Positions 1 through 9,957 of a stretch of DNA of 64,000 bases are shown piece after piece. Below the pieces are notes generated by a model. The model did not search any database. It saw nothing but the letters and a program-made list of their open reading frames with translations, and was not told the origin of the DNA. The stretch comes from Fluviicola chungangensis (lineage in GTDB: Bacteria > Bacteroidota > Bacteroidia > Flavobacteriales_D > Crocinitomicaceae), in contig NZ_VLPL01000007.1 of the NCBI RefSeq assembly GCF_007558725.1, forward strand, positions 181,979 through 245,978, in the 5' to 3' direction. The first letter of the stretch is position 1, and each line of letters begins with the position of its first letter. The position numbers were made by a program, and so were the translations under genes.

Positions 1-13
1 CAAATCTACTAGC

Positions 14-21
14 TATCTTTG
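14..21 (+). promoter_or_regulatory. -7 promoter box (TATCTTTG) ahead of the SAM riboswitch
   Basis: TATCTTTG is an exact match to the Bacteroidota -7 element TAnnTTTG. Transcription would begin around base 26, about 15 nt before the riboswitch aptamer. The -33 element would lie before the window, so it cannot be checked. Confidence 0.6.
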
Positions 22-40
22 TCCCAGATCTTTGAGATAA

Positions 41-149
41 CTTATGAAGAAAGGTGGAGGGACAGGCCCTGTGAAACCTTGGCAACCTGCCGTTTCGAAA
101 CGAAAAGGTGCCAAATCCGATCCCGGCGATCTTGCCGGGAAAAGATAAG
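41..149 (+). promoter_or_regulatory. SAM-I (S-box) riboswitch aptamer
   Basis: The segment carries the S-box core: AGGTGGAGGGA, then GGCCC, GAAACC and GGCAACC, then AGGTGCCAAATCC. The ends pair as P1 (CTTAT at 41-45 with ATAAG at 145-149). P4 is a perfect hairpin, TCCCGGC (121-127) with GCCGGGA (134-140). It lies directly before the two methionine synthase genes, so S-adenosylmethionine binding should reduce methionine synthesis. The class call rests on motif recognition, not a covariance-model score. Confidence 0.93.
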
Positions 150-154
150 TATAC

Positions 155-175
155 AAGTAGTTTTTATCACTACTT
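155..175 (+). promoter_or_regulatory. Hairpin between riboswitch and metH (possible expression platform)
   Basis: AAGTAGT (155-161) pairs perfectly with ACTACTT (169-175) around a 7-nt loop. No U-run follows, so this is not a standard intrinsic terminator. It lies 36 bases before the chosen metH start and could couple ligand binding to translation or to Rho-dependent termination; that role is inferred. Confidence 0.45.
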
Positions 176-211
176 CCCCGACTTCATAGTTTGCAAAGCA
201 ATAATAAGGCT

Positions 212-1219
212 ATGAAAGACATCAAGCAATTACTCAACGAACGTATTCTTATCCTCGACGGAGCGATGGGAACCATGATTCAGCGTTACCAGCTGGAAGA
301 AGAAGATTTCCGTAAAGGCTGGTTTGAGGACCATCCATATAAATTAAAAGGTGATAACGATATTCTTGTTTTAACCCGTCCGGATGTCATCAAAGAAATT
401 CATGCACAATACCTGGAGGCCGGAGCCGATATTATTGAAACCAATACATTCGGCGCGACCAGCATTGCCCAGGCAGATTATCACTTGGAAAAAGCGGTTT
501 ACGACATTAACTATCACGGAGCAAAAATTGCACGCGAAATCTGTGATGAATTCACTGCCAAGAACCCGGACAAACCCCGTTTCGTAGCTGGTTCTATGGG
601 ACCTACGACTAAATTGGCGTCCATGTCTCCGGACGTGAATGATCCCGGATTCAGGGCAATTACCTTCAATGAACTAGTGGTCGCTTTTAAAGAACAGGCA
701 AGGGGTTTGATGGACGGAGGAGCCGATTTCCTGCTGGTAGAAACGATCACTGACACTCTGAATTCCAAGGCAGCCATGTTTGCCATTGATGAATTGAGCG
801 AAGAACGGGGAATTCAGATCCCGATCATGATCTCCGGAACCATTACCGATCAAAGCGGACGAACTTTAACTGGACAAACGACCGAGGCATTCCTTATTTC
901 CGTTTCTCACATGCCCCTTTTGAGTATCGGGTTGAACTGTGCTTTGGGTGCAGATGCAATGCGACCATACTTACAGGTTTTGGCCAACCAGGCACCATTT
1001 GCAATCAGTGCCCATCCCAATGCAGGATTGCCCAATGAATTCGGTCAGTACGACGAAACACCCGAAATGATGGGATCTCAAATCGAAGAGTTCCTTCAGG
1101 AAGGACTAATCAATATTATCGGAGGATGTTGCGGAACGACTCCGGACCATATTCGCAAAATGGCTGAAATTGCAGCTAAATACTCACCAAGAAAAATCAG
1201 CGAAACAGCAAACGCATGA
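212..1219 (+). CDS. metH: Methionine synthase, homocysteine-binding subunit (split MetH, N-terminal part)
   Basis: About 335 residues forming the homocysteine S-methyltransferase barrel of cobalamin-dependent methionine synthase. It begins with the typical [10 protein letters not shown] stretch and ends with the zinc-binding GGCCGTT motif (Cys pair near residues 306-307); the third zinc Cys is in LNCALGAD. It should bind and activate homocysteine for methylation by the cobalamin subunit encoded next. The ATG at 212 is preferred over an in-frame TTG at 191. Its stop overlaps the next start by 4 nt (ATGA), so the halves are translationally coupled. Expression is likely governed by the SAM-I riboswitch upstream. 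Confidence 0.93.
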   Translation: MKDIKQLLNERILILDGAMGTMIQRYQLEEEDFRKGWFEDHPYKLKGDNDILVLTRPDVIKEIHAQYLEAGADIIETNTFGATSIAQADYHLEKAVYDINYHGAKIAREICDEFTAKNPDKPRFVAGSMGPTTKLASMSPDVNDPGFRAITFNELVVAFKEQARGLMDGGADFLLVETITDTLNSKAAMFAIDELSEERGIQIPIMISGTITDQSGRTLTGQTTEAFLISVSHMPLLSIGLNCALGADAMRPYLQVLANQAPFAISAHPNAGLPNEFGQYDETPEMMGSQIEEFLQEGLINIIGGCCGTTPDHIRKMAEIAAKYSPRKISETANA

Positions 1220-3882
1220 ATTATTTACGCTTATCGGGCCTAGAAGCCATTACCATCACACCTGAAAGTAACTTCATCAATATCGGTGAACGGACCAATG
1301 TAACCGGATCTCGTGCTTTTCTTCGCATGATCAAAGAAAATGATTACGAAGCGGCATTATCCGTTGCACGCGAACAAGTAGAAGGTGGTGCCCAGATAAT
1401 TGATATCAATATGGATGAAGGGATGATTGATGGAAAAGAAGCCATGGTCAAATTCCTGAACCTGATTGCTGCCGAACCCGATATTTCAAGCGTTCCGATC
1501 ATGGTCGACAGTTCCAAATGGGAAATTATCGAAGCCGGATTGCAGTGTATTCAAGGAAAGGGAATCGTTAACTCGATTTCATTGAAGGAAGGAGAGGAAA
1601 ATTTCATTCGTCAGGCAAAACTGATCAAACGTTATGGTGCCGCAACCGTAGTGATGGCTTTTGATGAGCAAGGACAAGCGGATAGCTACGAACGGCGGAT
1701 TGAAATTTGTGAGCGCTCTTACCGTATCCTGGTAGACCACGTCAAATTCGCTCCGGAAGACATTATTTTTGACCCGAATATTTTCCCGGTAGCAACCGGA
1801 ATGGAAGAACACAACAACAATGCTTTGGATTTCTTCCGGGCCACCAAATGGATCCGCGAAAACCTGCCTGGAGCACATGTCTCAGGTGGAGTTTCCAATG
1901 TTTCTTTCTCTTTCCGTGGAAATAATCCGGTACGCGAAGCCATGCATTCGGCATTTTTATATCACGCCATCAAACACGGAATGGACATGGGGATTGTGAA
2001 CCCATCCATGCTGGAAGTCTATGACGATATTGACAAGCAATTATTGGAATACGTAGAAGACGTGCTCTTAAACAGGAGAGAGGATGCAACGGAACGCCTG
2101 CTGGATTTTGCAGAAAACTTCAAAGGAGAAGACAAGAAGAAAGAAGTTTCCCTGGAGTGGAGAAATGCCCCGGTGAACGAACGACTTGCACATGCCTTGG
2201 TAAAAGGGATCGTCGATTTCATTGATGAAGATGTCGAAGAATGCAGGCACCAGTTCCCACGACCGATCATGGTAATTGAAGGTCCGCTGATGGACGGAAT
2301 GAACATCGTGGGAGACTTATTCGGAAGCGGAAAAATGTTCCTTCCCCAGGTGGTGAAATCTGCACGTGTCATGAAAAAAGCGGTTGCTTACCTCCTGCCC
2401 TTTATTGATGCTGAAAAAGACGGAAAATCAAGTTCTGCAGGAAAAGTGATCATGGCAACCGTAAAAGGAGATGTGCATGATATCGGAAAGAATATTGTAT
2501 CGGTTGTATTGAGTTGCAACAACTATGAAATTGTGGACCTGGGTGTCATGGTACCTGCCGAAAAGATCATCCAGGCAGCGATTGACGAGCGCGCAGACGT
2601 CATCGGACTAAGCGGACTGATCACTCCTTCCCTGGATGAAATGGTTCATATGGCCAAAGAGATGGAACGTGCAAACCTTTCCATTCCCCTGCTGATCGGC
2701 GGAGCAACCACATCTAAAGTACATACTGCCGTTAAAATCGAACAGAATTATCAGAAAGGACAAACCGTTCATGTACTGGATGCTTCGCGTTCCGTAACGG
2801 TTGTTGAACAGCTGCTCGGGCACAAAAAAGATCAATTCGTCAAAGATATCCGTGCGGATTATGCCCGCGTGAGAGAACACCATGAAAAACACCGCGGAGC
2901 TAAACAGGTACTGAGCTATGCCGATGCCTTAAAAAACAAATTGGTGCTCGAATTTAATTCAGAAACCATAAAAAAACCCAATCAGCTAGGCGTTCAGGTC
3001 ATTGAACAACAGGATTTGTCCGAACTGGTCCCATACATCGACTGGACACCTTTCTTCCAAACCTGGGAACTCCACGGAAAGTTTCCCCGCATTTTAAAAG
3101 ATGAGGTAGTGGGAAAAGAAGCGACCCAATTGTACGAAGATGCTCAGCATATGCTGAAACAAATCGTAGATGAAAAATGGTTGACGGCCAAAGCGGTTTA
3201 TGGTATTTTTCCCGCAAACAGCATAGCTGACGACATCGAAATCTATTCGGACGAGCAGCGTACTTCCGTATTGGGAATTCAGCATTCCCTGCGCCAGCAA
3301 ACAAAAAAAGCAGCCGGACAACCTAATCTTTCCTTGGCGGATTTCATCGCACCGAAAGAAACCGGCCTGATCGATTATCTCGGAGCATTTGTCGTTACTG
3401 CCGGTCATGGGATCGAGGAACACGTAACCCGTTTTGAGGTCGATCACGATGACTACAATTCCATTATGATTAAGGCACTGGCAGATCGTTTGGCAGAAGC
3501 CTTTGCGGAGTACCTCCATGCCAAAGTAAGACGCGAAACATGGGGTTACGCCCTTGATGAAAACCTGGACAATGATGCTTTAATTGCCGAGCAATACAAA
3601 GGAATCCGACCGGCACCCGGATATCCGGCATGTCCCGATCACACGGAAAAACCAACCTTGTTCAGCTTATTGAATGCAGAAGCATTAAGTGGTGTTTCTT
3701 TAACCGAAACCCTGGCCATGTGGCCGGCAGCTTCGGTATCCGGATGGTATTTTGCCCATCCTGATTCCAAATATTTCGGATTAGGTAAAGTTACTCTGGA
3801 TCAGTTAGATAACATTTCATCCCGAAAAAAGATGGATTTAAATGAGATGAAACGCTGGCTTTCGAGCAACCTTATCGATTAA
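1216..3882 (+). CDS. metH: Methionine synthase, folate/cobalamin/activation subunit (split MetH, C-terminal part)
   Basis: An 888-residue protein carrying the remaining MetH modules. The pterin-binding domain starts with [13 protein letters not shown]. The helical cap and B12-binding domain contain the cobalamin-ligand motif D419-x-H421-xx-G424, followed by GLSGL and LLIGGATTS. The SAM-binding reactivation domain holds RRETWGYA near residues 772-779. With the upstream subunit it moves a methyl group from methyltetrahydrofolate to homocysteine via cobalamin. The two parts together match the length of one-chain MetH, so this is a clean split between modules with no domain missing. It shares the riboswitch-controlled transcript. 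Confidence 0.95.
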   Translation: MNYLRLSGLEAITITPESNFINIGERTNVTGSRAFLRMIKENDYEAALSVAREQVEGGAQIIDINMDEGMIDGKEAMVKFLNLIAAEPDISSVPIMVDSSKWEIIEAGLQCIQGKGIVNSISLKEGEENFIRQAKLIKRYGAATVVMAFDEQGQADSYERRIEICERSYRILVDHVKFAPEDIIFDPNIFPVATGMEEHNNNALDFFRATKWIRENLPGAHVSGGVSNVSFSFRGNNPVREAMHSAFLYHAIKHGMDMGIVNPSMLEVYDDIDKQLLEYVEDVLLNRREDATERLLDFAENFKGEDKKKEVSLEWRNAPVNERLAHALVKGIVDFIDEDVEECRHQFPRPIMVIEGPLMDGMNIVGDLFGSGKMFLPQVVKSARVMKKAVAYLLPFIDAEKDGKSSSAGKVIMATVKGDVHDIGKNIVSVVLSCNNYEIVDLGVMVPAEKIIQAAIDERADVIGLSGLITPSLDEMVHMAKEMERANLSIPLLIGGATTSKVHTAVKIEQNYQKGQTVHVLDASRSVTVVEQLLGHKKDQFVKDIRADYARVREHHEKHRGAKQVLSYADALKNKLVLEFNSETIKKPNQLGVQVIEQQDLSELVPYIDWTPFFQTWELHGKFPRILKDEVVGKEATQLYEDAQHMLKQIVDEKWLTAKAVYGIFPANSIADDIEIYSDEQRTSVLGIQHSLRQQTKKAAGQPNLSLADFIAPKETGLIDYLGAFVVTAGHGIEEHVTRFEVDHDDYNSIMIKALADRLAEAFAEYLHAKVRRETWGYALDENLDNDALIAEQYKGIRPAPGYPACPDHTEKPTLFSLLNAEALSGVSLTETLAMWPAASVSGWYFAHPDSKYFGLGKVTLDQLDNISSRKKMDLNEMKRWLSSNLID

Positions 3883-3924
3883 TTTAGCATCTTTACAAGG
3901 AAGCTTAACGATTTAATTAGTTAA

Positions 3925-3942
3925 TTGTTAATAAATTAACAA
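3925..3942. repeat. 18-nt inverted repeat upstream of the PKD-repeat gene
   Basis: TTGTTAATAAATTAACAA is an 8-bp inverted repeat around AA. Further GTTAA boxes lie on both sides (about 3919 and 3953). It sits between metH and the giant secreted protein and is a candidate regulator site or weak transcription stop. No U-run follows. Confidence 0.4.
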
Positions 3943-3993
3943 CATAAGTCTGTTAATCTCACAATAGTGTGAACCTTGAAACTAAGCTTAATT

Positions 3994-6900
3994 ATGCGCG
4001 TACTACTCTTCTTCCTGCTATTTTCCACTTTCGGATTAGCTCAAACACCACCAACCGCACAATTCACTGCATCGCCACTAATTGTTTGTTTGGAAGAAAG
4101 CATTCATTTTACCAATCAATCTACGGCCGGAAGTTCGCCTATCACTTCCTATTCGTGGGATTTCGGTGACGGGAATGCATCTACTCAGCAAAACCCGAAC
4201 CATGTATACAGTGCTCCCGGTACATACACGGTAACACTGACCGTACAGGCTTCGAACGGACAAGCAGATTTTGAATTAAAATCCGCCTATGTAAAAGTCA
4301 ATCCCAAGCCGGTACCGAATTTTACCACAACAGCAAACGGATGCAGCCTTCCGGTTAGTGTCAATTTCGGAAATACGACTACCGGAGCCGTTTCATACAA
4401 CTGGAATTTCGGTAACAGTCAAACCTCGACCCTTCAAAACCCGGCCCCAGTCAATTACACCACCGCAGGAACATACAATGTGACGCTCATTGCAACAAAT
4501 AGTTTTGGTTGCAAGGACACTATCGTCAAGCCCATCGTTATTTCGAATTTCCAGGCGGGAATTAATGCCCCGGCCACAGCATGTCAAAACACTCCCGTAG
4601 CCATTACAGATAATTCAACTGTCGGCGCCAATTCGTGGAGCTGGACCTTCACAGGTGGACCGGCCAATTCCAGTTCTCAAAATAACACTGTGGTTTTTTC
4701 AACACCGGGAACGTATACAATCAACCTGACGGCTCAAAACACCAGTCTCGGCTGCTCCGGATCTACGTCTCAACAAATCACGATATTACCTACTCCAGTA
4801 CCGTCCTTCACTGCAAATCCAACTACCGGATGTGCACCACAGGGCGTCACATTTACCAATACGAGTCCGGGCGGAACAAATTTCCAATGGAATTTTGGGG
4901 ACGGAACGACCTTCAACGGACAAAATCCACCGGTACATACCTATTCCAGTAACGGAACCTACAATGTAACTCTTACCATGACGGGGGCAAACGGATGTCC
5001 CGGGTCTGTCAGTTTGAATGCCGTAACGTTAACTCCGCCGCTTGCCGGGTTCACCAGTACTGATACAGCGGGTTGTGATCCGCTTACAGTTACATTTATA
5101 GATACTTCCTCTGCAAGCATTCCGATTACAAACTGGTTGTGGACCTTTGGTGACGGGACAACTTTTGTGGGACAAAATCCACCGCCGCACACCTATCCCC
5201 TTGGAGTTTACGATGTATCATTAACTATTACCACTCAAACCGGATGTCAGGGAACGGTAACCATTCCTGCCTACATTGAAGTCGGAAAAGTGGACTTGGT
5301 GAATTTCACCCTGGATGTATCTCCTGAATGCGCCAAAAGATCCATCCATTTTCACAATCAATCCGTTATCTTAGCGCCACATACATCCGATGAAGTCACC
5401 TATTTTTGGGATTTCGGTGACGGTGGTACATCTACACTGGAGAATCCGGATTATTCATACTCTTCCGATACCGGTTATTTTGATGTGACCTTGATTGTGA
5501 CCTTCCGTGGATGCAGTGATACCTTAACCATTCCGGATGCGGTTTATATCAAAGCTCCCATCAGCCGCTTTACTCCTGCTCAGACCTTGTATTGCAACCC
5601 GGCAAGTTTACCGGTCAACGTGGTAGTAAACGACCAATCGATTATCGGGAAGATCCCGGATGATTGTCTGATGATCTGGCGCTGGGGAGACGGAACGAAC
5701 ACCACGTTTGACGATCCGGTCTTTGATGATGCGGATCTCGGATCCACTTCACATAGCTATTCTACTTACGGTACTTACACCATCAAACAGGTGATCTATA
5801 ATTATACAACCGGCTGTTCGGACAGTACGACGCAAACCATTCATATTTCAACAACGACTGCGGGAATTGCGGGAATATCGAATGACAGTGTCTGTGTGAA
5901 TTCACCGGTTACGCTATTGGATAATTCTACTTCGTCCCATCCTTTCGGAACGTATTCCTGGAATATGGGGAACGGACAAACAGTTACCGGCACGAATCCA
6001 AGCTATGCATACCCCAGCTTCGGTACCTTTACAATTACCTTAACCGCAACAAATAGTGTGGGTTGTGCTGACGATGCAACTTTCAGTCCGATGGTCGCCT
6101 TGGCTCTGCCACAGGCTCAGATCACCCCGGACGATAATGCCGGCTGCGCTCCCTTTCTAGTCACATTCAGTAACGGTTCAGCTTTGCAAAATAACGGTGT
6201 CAATTTAGCATCGTTCCTGTTCACCTTTAATGACGATAACACCACCCAGACTACGACCAGTGTCGGTACAACGGTGAATCACATTTACAACACAGAAGGA
6301 ACCTTTACTGTAACCTTAGTAGCTACAGACCAATTTGGCTGTGTGTCCGCGCCGGCAAGCACTTCCGTTTCGATCACGAAACCAACGGCATTGTTTACAA
6401 TCGATTCCGTGGTTTGCAACCAGGAAAATGTCAGTACCGCCAATGCCTCCTTTGGTTTGGCACCTTTGAGCTATCAATGGATTGTTGACGGATCACAGGT
6501 AAGTACCGGAACAGATTATTCTCACGCTTACAGTGAAAGTTTAAATAATTCCACTTCCAGCTTCGCGCACGGATATGTATTGATCGTAACAGATGCCAAT
6601 GGCTGCAAGGATACCTTATCCAAAACATTGACAGTTTCTACTCCGGTAGCCATTCCGAATTATTCTTTCAGCGGGGCCGCTACCAATGCCAATGGAGATT
6701 ACTTATGTCCACCGGTTTTTGCTTCCTTAACGGATGCTTCTCTATCTTACGGGAATATTTCCAATTACAGCTGGATCTTCGGAGACGGAAAAACATCTGT
6801 CCTGGAAAATCCGAATAACACCTATGTATTCCCCGGAACATATAGTTTAACACTCTCCATCACCGACGAATTCGGTTGTACATCCGATACGACGTATGTT

Positions 6901-7707
6901 GATTACCTGACGATCTTCGGCCCGGTTGCCAATCCTTCCTGGACGCAAAACACGGGAGGATGTGGACAGGATGTGGATTTCACCATTGGGGCAACCAGCT
7001 TCCTGGAAACAATTGTTTGGAATTTAGGAGACGGAACAACTGTCAACGACTCGACCGATTTTTCACATACATATCACGATGTCACCACATACAATCCGAC
7101 ACTGACCGTTACCGACAGCAACAATTGTGAAGTCATTTATCCGATGAATCCTATCACCATCCCTGACATTGGTTTGAATGCTTATTTCGTAGTGAACCCA
7201 CCCCTGATTGATTTGGGAACAACCGTTGAACTGGACGACCAGTCCACCAGTGCAAACGGCATTGTAACCTGGACATGGGATATGAGTCCAAATCCGCAGG
7301 TGACGAACAATTCAGGCGCTTCTATCTACACCAATTATTATACTCCGGGGTCTTACTCCGTCACACTGACAGTTGAGGATCCGAACGGATGCTTCGACAC
7401 ATATACCACCATTCTCACAGTGGTGGGTGATTTTGAAATGCCGAATATCATCACACCGAACGGTGATGGAACGAATGAAGTATTCTCTTTCAAATTTGAC
7501 ATTTTCAAGAGTTTTGACATCGTTATTATCAATCGGTGGGGAAATGTCGTACACGAAGGTAAAAACGTCACAGGAACGATCTTCTGGGACGGAAAAACAC
7601 AAGCCGGAGATCCGTGCAGCGAAGGTGTCTATTTCTATAAATTGAACGGAATATTAAAAGACAACAATCCGATCCAGAAGTCAGGATTTGTCGAACTGTT
7701 CAGATAA
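3994..7707 (+). CDS. Giant secreted PKD-repeat protein with type B T9SS sorting domain
   Basis: About 1237 residues. A short signal peptide (MRVLLFFLLFSTFGLAQ) is followed by roughly thirteen PKD-like repeats, most showing the W-x-FGDG core and a GTYxVTLT strand, and then a C-terminal domain of about 90 residues starting PNIITPNGDGTNEVF and ending GFVELFR. That ending is the gliding-motility/CHU_C-type (type B) signal recognised by the T9SS, so the product is likely secreted or attached to the cell surface. It has no recognisable catalytic domain, so a structural, adhesive or matrix role is inferred. An in-frame TTG at 3976 would add six residues. Confidence 0.9.
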   Translation: MRVLLFFLLFSTFGLAQTPPTAQFTASPLIVCLEESIHFTNQSTAGSSPITSYSWDFGDGNASTQQNPNHVYSAPGTYTVTLTVQASNGQADFELKSAYVKVNPKPVPNFTTTANGCSLPVSVNFGNTTTGAVSYNWNFGNSQTSTLQNPAPVNYTTAGTYNVTLIATNSFGCKDTIVKPIVISNFQAGINAPATACQNTPVAITDNSTVGANSWSWTFTGGPANSSSQNNTVVFSTPGTYTINLTAQNTSLGCSGSTSQQITILPTPVPSFTANPTTGCAPQGVTFTNTSPGGTNFQWNFGDGTTFNGQNPPVHTYSSNGTYNVTLTMTGANGCPGSVSLNAVTLTPPLAGFTSTDTAGCDPLTVTFIDTSSASIPITNWLWTFGDGTTFVGQNPPPHTYPLGVYDVSLTITTQTGCQGTVTIPAYIEVGKVDLVNFTLDVSPECAKRSIHFHNQSVILAPHTSDEVTYFWDFGDGGTSTLENPDYSYSSDTGYFDVTLIVTFRGCSDTLTIPDAVYIKAPISRFTPAQTLYCNPASLPVNVVVNDQSIIGKIPDDCLMIWRWGDGTNTTFDDPVFDDADLGSTSHSYSTYGTYTIKQVIYNYTTGCSDSTTQTIHISTTTAGIAGISNDSVCVNSPVTLLDNSTSSHPFGTYSWNMGNGQTVTGTNPSYAYPSFGTFTITLTATNSVGCADDATFSPMVALALPQAQITPDDNAGCAPFLVTFSNGSALQNNGVNLASFLFTFNDDNTTQTTTSVGTTVNHIYNTEGTFTVTLVATDQFGCVSAPASTSVSITKPTALFTIDSVVCNQENVSTANASFGLAPLSYQWIVDGSQVSTGTDYSHAYSESLNNSTSSFAHGYVLIVTDANGCKDTLSKTLTVSTPVAIPNYSFSGAATNANGDYLCPPVFASLTDASLSYGNISNYSWIFGDGKTSVLENPNNTYVFPGTYSLTLSITDEFGCTSDTTYVDYLTIFGPVANPSWTQNTGGCGQDVDFTIGATSFLETIVWNLGDGTTVNDSTDFSHTYHDVTTYNPTLTVTDSNNCEVIYPMNPITIPDIGLNAYFVVNPPLIDLGTTVELDDQSTSANGIVTWTWDMSPNPQVTNNSGASIYTNYYTPGSYSVTLTVEDPNGCFDTYTTILTVVGDFEMPNIITPNGDGTNEVFSFKFDIFKSFDIVIINRWGNVVHEGKNVTGTIFWDGKTQAGDPCSEGVYFYKLNGILKDNNPIQKSGFVELFR

Positions 7708-7752
7708 ACAATCTTTAGTTGAACTTTTGAATAGGACATGGGTTAAAAAACA

Positions 7753-7778
7753 AAAAGCGGTCATTGCTGACCGCTTTT
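7753..7778 (+). terminator. Rho-independent terminator after the PKD-repeat gene
   Basis: AAAAGCGGTCA (7753-7763) pairs with TGACCGCTTTT (7768-7778) around a TTGC loop. The arms end in A and T runs, so it could work in both directions. Confidence 0.85.
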
Positions 7779-8104
7779 CGTTAACCTAACCTAACCACTA
7801 TTCACTGAATCAGAAACTGAAGATATCAGCTCCTTTTCGATTACAAAATTGCGTATTAAATTGTGATATTCAAAATCCAATTTTTTACATTTCTCACATT
7901 TCTTGAAAGTTAATGTGGCGTTACCGAATTAAAAACCATTCCTTTATCGGTTGAAATGGAGCATTCAGAAGAACTTTATCCCCATTCAGCAGTTCCAACT
8001 ATTGGAATCCTAAAAAATCCACCATGGTGAATTTTTAACAACTATTTACTTAAACTCCGTTTTTATATCGGTCTGATTAAAAATTTTAAAATGACAGATT
8101 TTTA
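7779..8104. other. AT-rich intergenic stretch, no gene seen
   Basis: About 325 bases without a convincing reading frame on either strand. I see only a short CACCATGGTG palindrome near 8022 and AT-rich sequence leading to the rnhA promoter. No RNA family was recognised. Confidence 0.6.
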
Positions 8105-8112
8105 TAACTTTG
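8105..8112 (+). promoter_or_regulatory. -7 box (TAACTTTG) four bases before the rnhA start
   Basis: An exact TAnnTTTG match followed by only four bases (CCTG) before the GTG start. Transcription would start at or next to the start codon, so the mRNA may be leaderless. No clear -33 element was found. Confidence 0.55.
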
Positions 8113-8116
8113 CCTG

Positions 8117-8590
8117 GTGTCGGAATACATTCACATATTTACTGACGGTTCAGCCAGGGGGAATCCCGGACCGGGAGGTTTCGGTATCATCCTGAAATAC
8201 AAGCAATCTGTAAAGGAAATTTCGCAGGGCTATCGGCTGACAACCAATAATCGTATGGAATTACTTGCAGTGGTTTGCGCCCTGGAACAATTAAAAACCC
8301 ATACGATTCCTGTTAAAATCTATTCGGATTCCAAATACGTGATCGATGCCATTGAGAAAAGGTGGGTATATGGCTGGCATGCAAAAGGTTTTGCCAAGAA
8401 AAAGAACAAAGACCTTTGGCTTCGTTATTTAGCGGTTGCTAAATCCTTCCAACTCGAATTCATTTGGGTGAAAGGACATAACGGCCATCCGGAGAATGAA
8501 CGTTGTGATGTGTTGGCTGTAGAAGCTGCTTTGGGGGCCAACCTGTTAATCGATCAGTACTTCGAAGAAGTGCAGCAATACGAAAATTAA
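8117..8590 (+). CDS. rnhA: Ribonuclease HI
   Basis: 157 residues, the usual length for a single-domain RNase HI, which cuts the RNA strand of RNA-DNA hybrids. The four acidic catalytic residues are in place: D10 (FTDGS), E48 (NRMELL), D71 (SDSKYV) and D131 (ERCDVLA). The supporting His lies in VKGHNGHPEN (H121/H124). The start is GTG; no upstream ATG fits and the TDGSARGNPG motif sits at the expected distance. The stop overlaps the stop of the convergent downstream gene by four bases. Confidence 0.95.
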   Translation: MSEYIHIFTDGSARGNPGPGGFGIILKYKQSVKEISQGYRLTTNNRMELLAVVCALEQLKTHTIPVKIYSDSKYVIDAIEKRWVYGWHAKGFAKKKNKDLWLRYLAVAKSFQLEFIWVKGHNGHPENERCDVLAVEAALGANLLIDQYFEEVQQYEN

Positions 8591-9258
8591 TTATTCAGAA
8601 AACAGGATTTTACGAAGGTGTAAACCAGCGGATGCGGAAGTTCCCGGGTAGAACTGATTTGCGGACAAAATCCACAGGCAAGGAAAAAGCGGCGATTCTT
8701 CAGACTGATTATTTCCGGTTCTTCAAACTGGTTGTACGCTTCGATATCCAGGTCCGTTTCAGTGAGGCTCCCGATGAGTTGAGGATACAAACTGTAGCGG
8801 GTAGCTGTTAATTCTTCCGGGTTTCGGGTTTCATATAAGTGAATTAAAGCTGAAGAATGCGGAACAACATATACACGCTCGAAGTGATTTCCGTCTACGA
8901 GATTGTCTGAAATTAATTTCTCTCCGTTTGCACTCAGGTTGTTGCGGTGTATCAGGACATCGATCAATGCTTTATACCCTTCCCCTGTAATGAAAACGGG
9001 TGCTTCCTGCTGGAGCAACAGATCAATGACTCCGTTGAGATAGAATAAATTGAGGTAAGGTCCCGGAGCAAACCAAAAGCCGTCGTAATTTGACAATTGC
9101 TGCGGCTTCATATTGATGATCTCGTTCACCTTAATCCAGTAATAAGACAACTCCACTTCCAGGAAACGACCTGCATGGTCTAATGCCATATTCGTCGCAT
9201 GATGTGTATTGAAGGTAAAATTAAAATCTCCAATAATCCCAATCTTCAGTTGCTGCAT
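8587..9258 (-). CDS. CTP-synthase-like glutamine amidotransferase-fold protein lacking catalytic Cys and His
   Basis: 223 residues resembling stand-alone relatives of the CTP synthase amidotransferase domain: IGIIGDFNFTFNTHHA at the start, YDGFWFAPGPY, then TRYSLYP, FFLACGFCPQIS and HPLVYTFV near the end. Where active members have a GTCGG nucleophile elbow, this protein reads FITGEGYKA, so the Cys appears replaced by Glu. The His-Pro-Glu site reads FCPQ. It is probably not a glutaminase and may bind a nucleotide or serve a structural or regulatory role. The ATG at 9258 is preferred to an upstream TTG because the fold begins right after it. Confidence 0.75.
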   Translation of the reverse strand: MQQLKIGIIGDFNFTFNTHHATNMALDHAGRFLEVELSYYWIKVNEIINMKPQQLSNYDGFWFAPGPYLNLFYLNGVIDLLLQQEAPVFITGEGYKALIDVLIHRNNLSANGEKLISDNLVDGNHFERVYVVPHSSALIHLYETRNPEELTATRYSLYPQLIGSLTETDLDIEAYNQFEEPEIISLKNRRFFLACGFCPQISSTRELPHPLVYTFVKSCFLNN

Positions 9259-9315
9259 AAGGTATAAACTAAAAAGCCATCCGTCGGTTGACAAATGGCT
9301 TCTCTAAATTATCAA

Positions 9316-9957
9316 TTATCTTTTAAACCAACCCTTTAGAATTCCATTCTGAATTGGTAATGAAAGCGTTATCGAATCAGTTGGATCAGGGGTAGATGTA
9401 TCGGGTACATCTCGATATACGTTACAGTTAAACGTACAGGTGAATTTCGAGTAATCACCTGAACCATCTGACTCCTGAACAATCCCGGTGAAAACAACAT
9501 CCTGGGAAGGCTGTGTTGCATCTGATGTCCAAACATTTCCGGACCCATCACGGTACACTACTTCAAAACCGTTAACCGCTCCGGTAGCATACACAGGTGT
9601 TGTAGTGGATGTAAAGAAGCTGTTAAACGCCGTTAGACTCGGATCGCTGTTAGCACTTCCGTCAAATTGAAGGGAACCTAATCCAACACGAATGGAAACC
9701 AAGGTGTTGGAGGATTTCATATTTGCATAGTAAGTAGCCGTTGAAGGAGTAGGCGACGGTTGAATGAATTTAGTTTTTGTCGCATCTAAGTAATATCCAT
9801 CGACATTCTGTGTCAACTCCAATTGACTTCCGTTTACTAAACCGATAAAACTTGATTCCAGTTCCACCTTTGGTGTCGGTGCCGGAATAATTTCATGTTT
9901 TGGACAACCAGCTAAAAATACCGAACCAAACACAAAAAGTACACTAATTTTTTTCAT
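9316..9957 (-). CDS. Hypothetical lipoprotein
   Basis: About 213 residues. MKKISVLFVFGSVFLAGC is a lipoprotein signal with lipobox LAGC, followed by a Pro-rich linker and a beta-rich, Ser/Thr/Asp-rich body. It is therefore expected in the outer or inner membrane facing the periplasm. No known domain was recognised. It lies 57 bp upstream of the amidotransferase-like gene on the same strand and might be co-transcribed with it. The ATG at 9957 is chosen because it starts the signal peptide; an ATG three codons earlier is possible. Confidence 0.75.
   Translation of the reverse strand: MKKISVLFVFGSVFLAGCPKHEIIPAPTPKVELESSFIGLVNGSQLELTQNVDGYYLDATKTKFIQPSPTPSTATYYANMKSSNTLVSIRVGLGSLQFDGSANSDPSLTAFNSFFTSTTTPVYATGAVNGFEVVYRDGSGNVWTSDATQPSQDVVFTGIVQESDGSGDYSKFTCTFNCNVYRDVPDTSTPDPTDSITLSLPIQNGILKGWFKR

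Noticed and set aside
3994..7707. Tandem DNA repeat array
   Set aside because: The repeats are at the protein level (PKD domains); the DNA copies are too divergent to be a tandem repeat or CRISPR.
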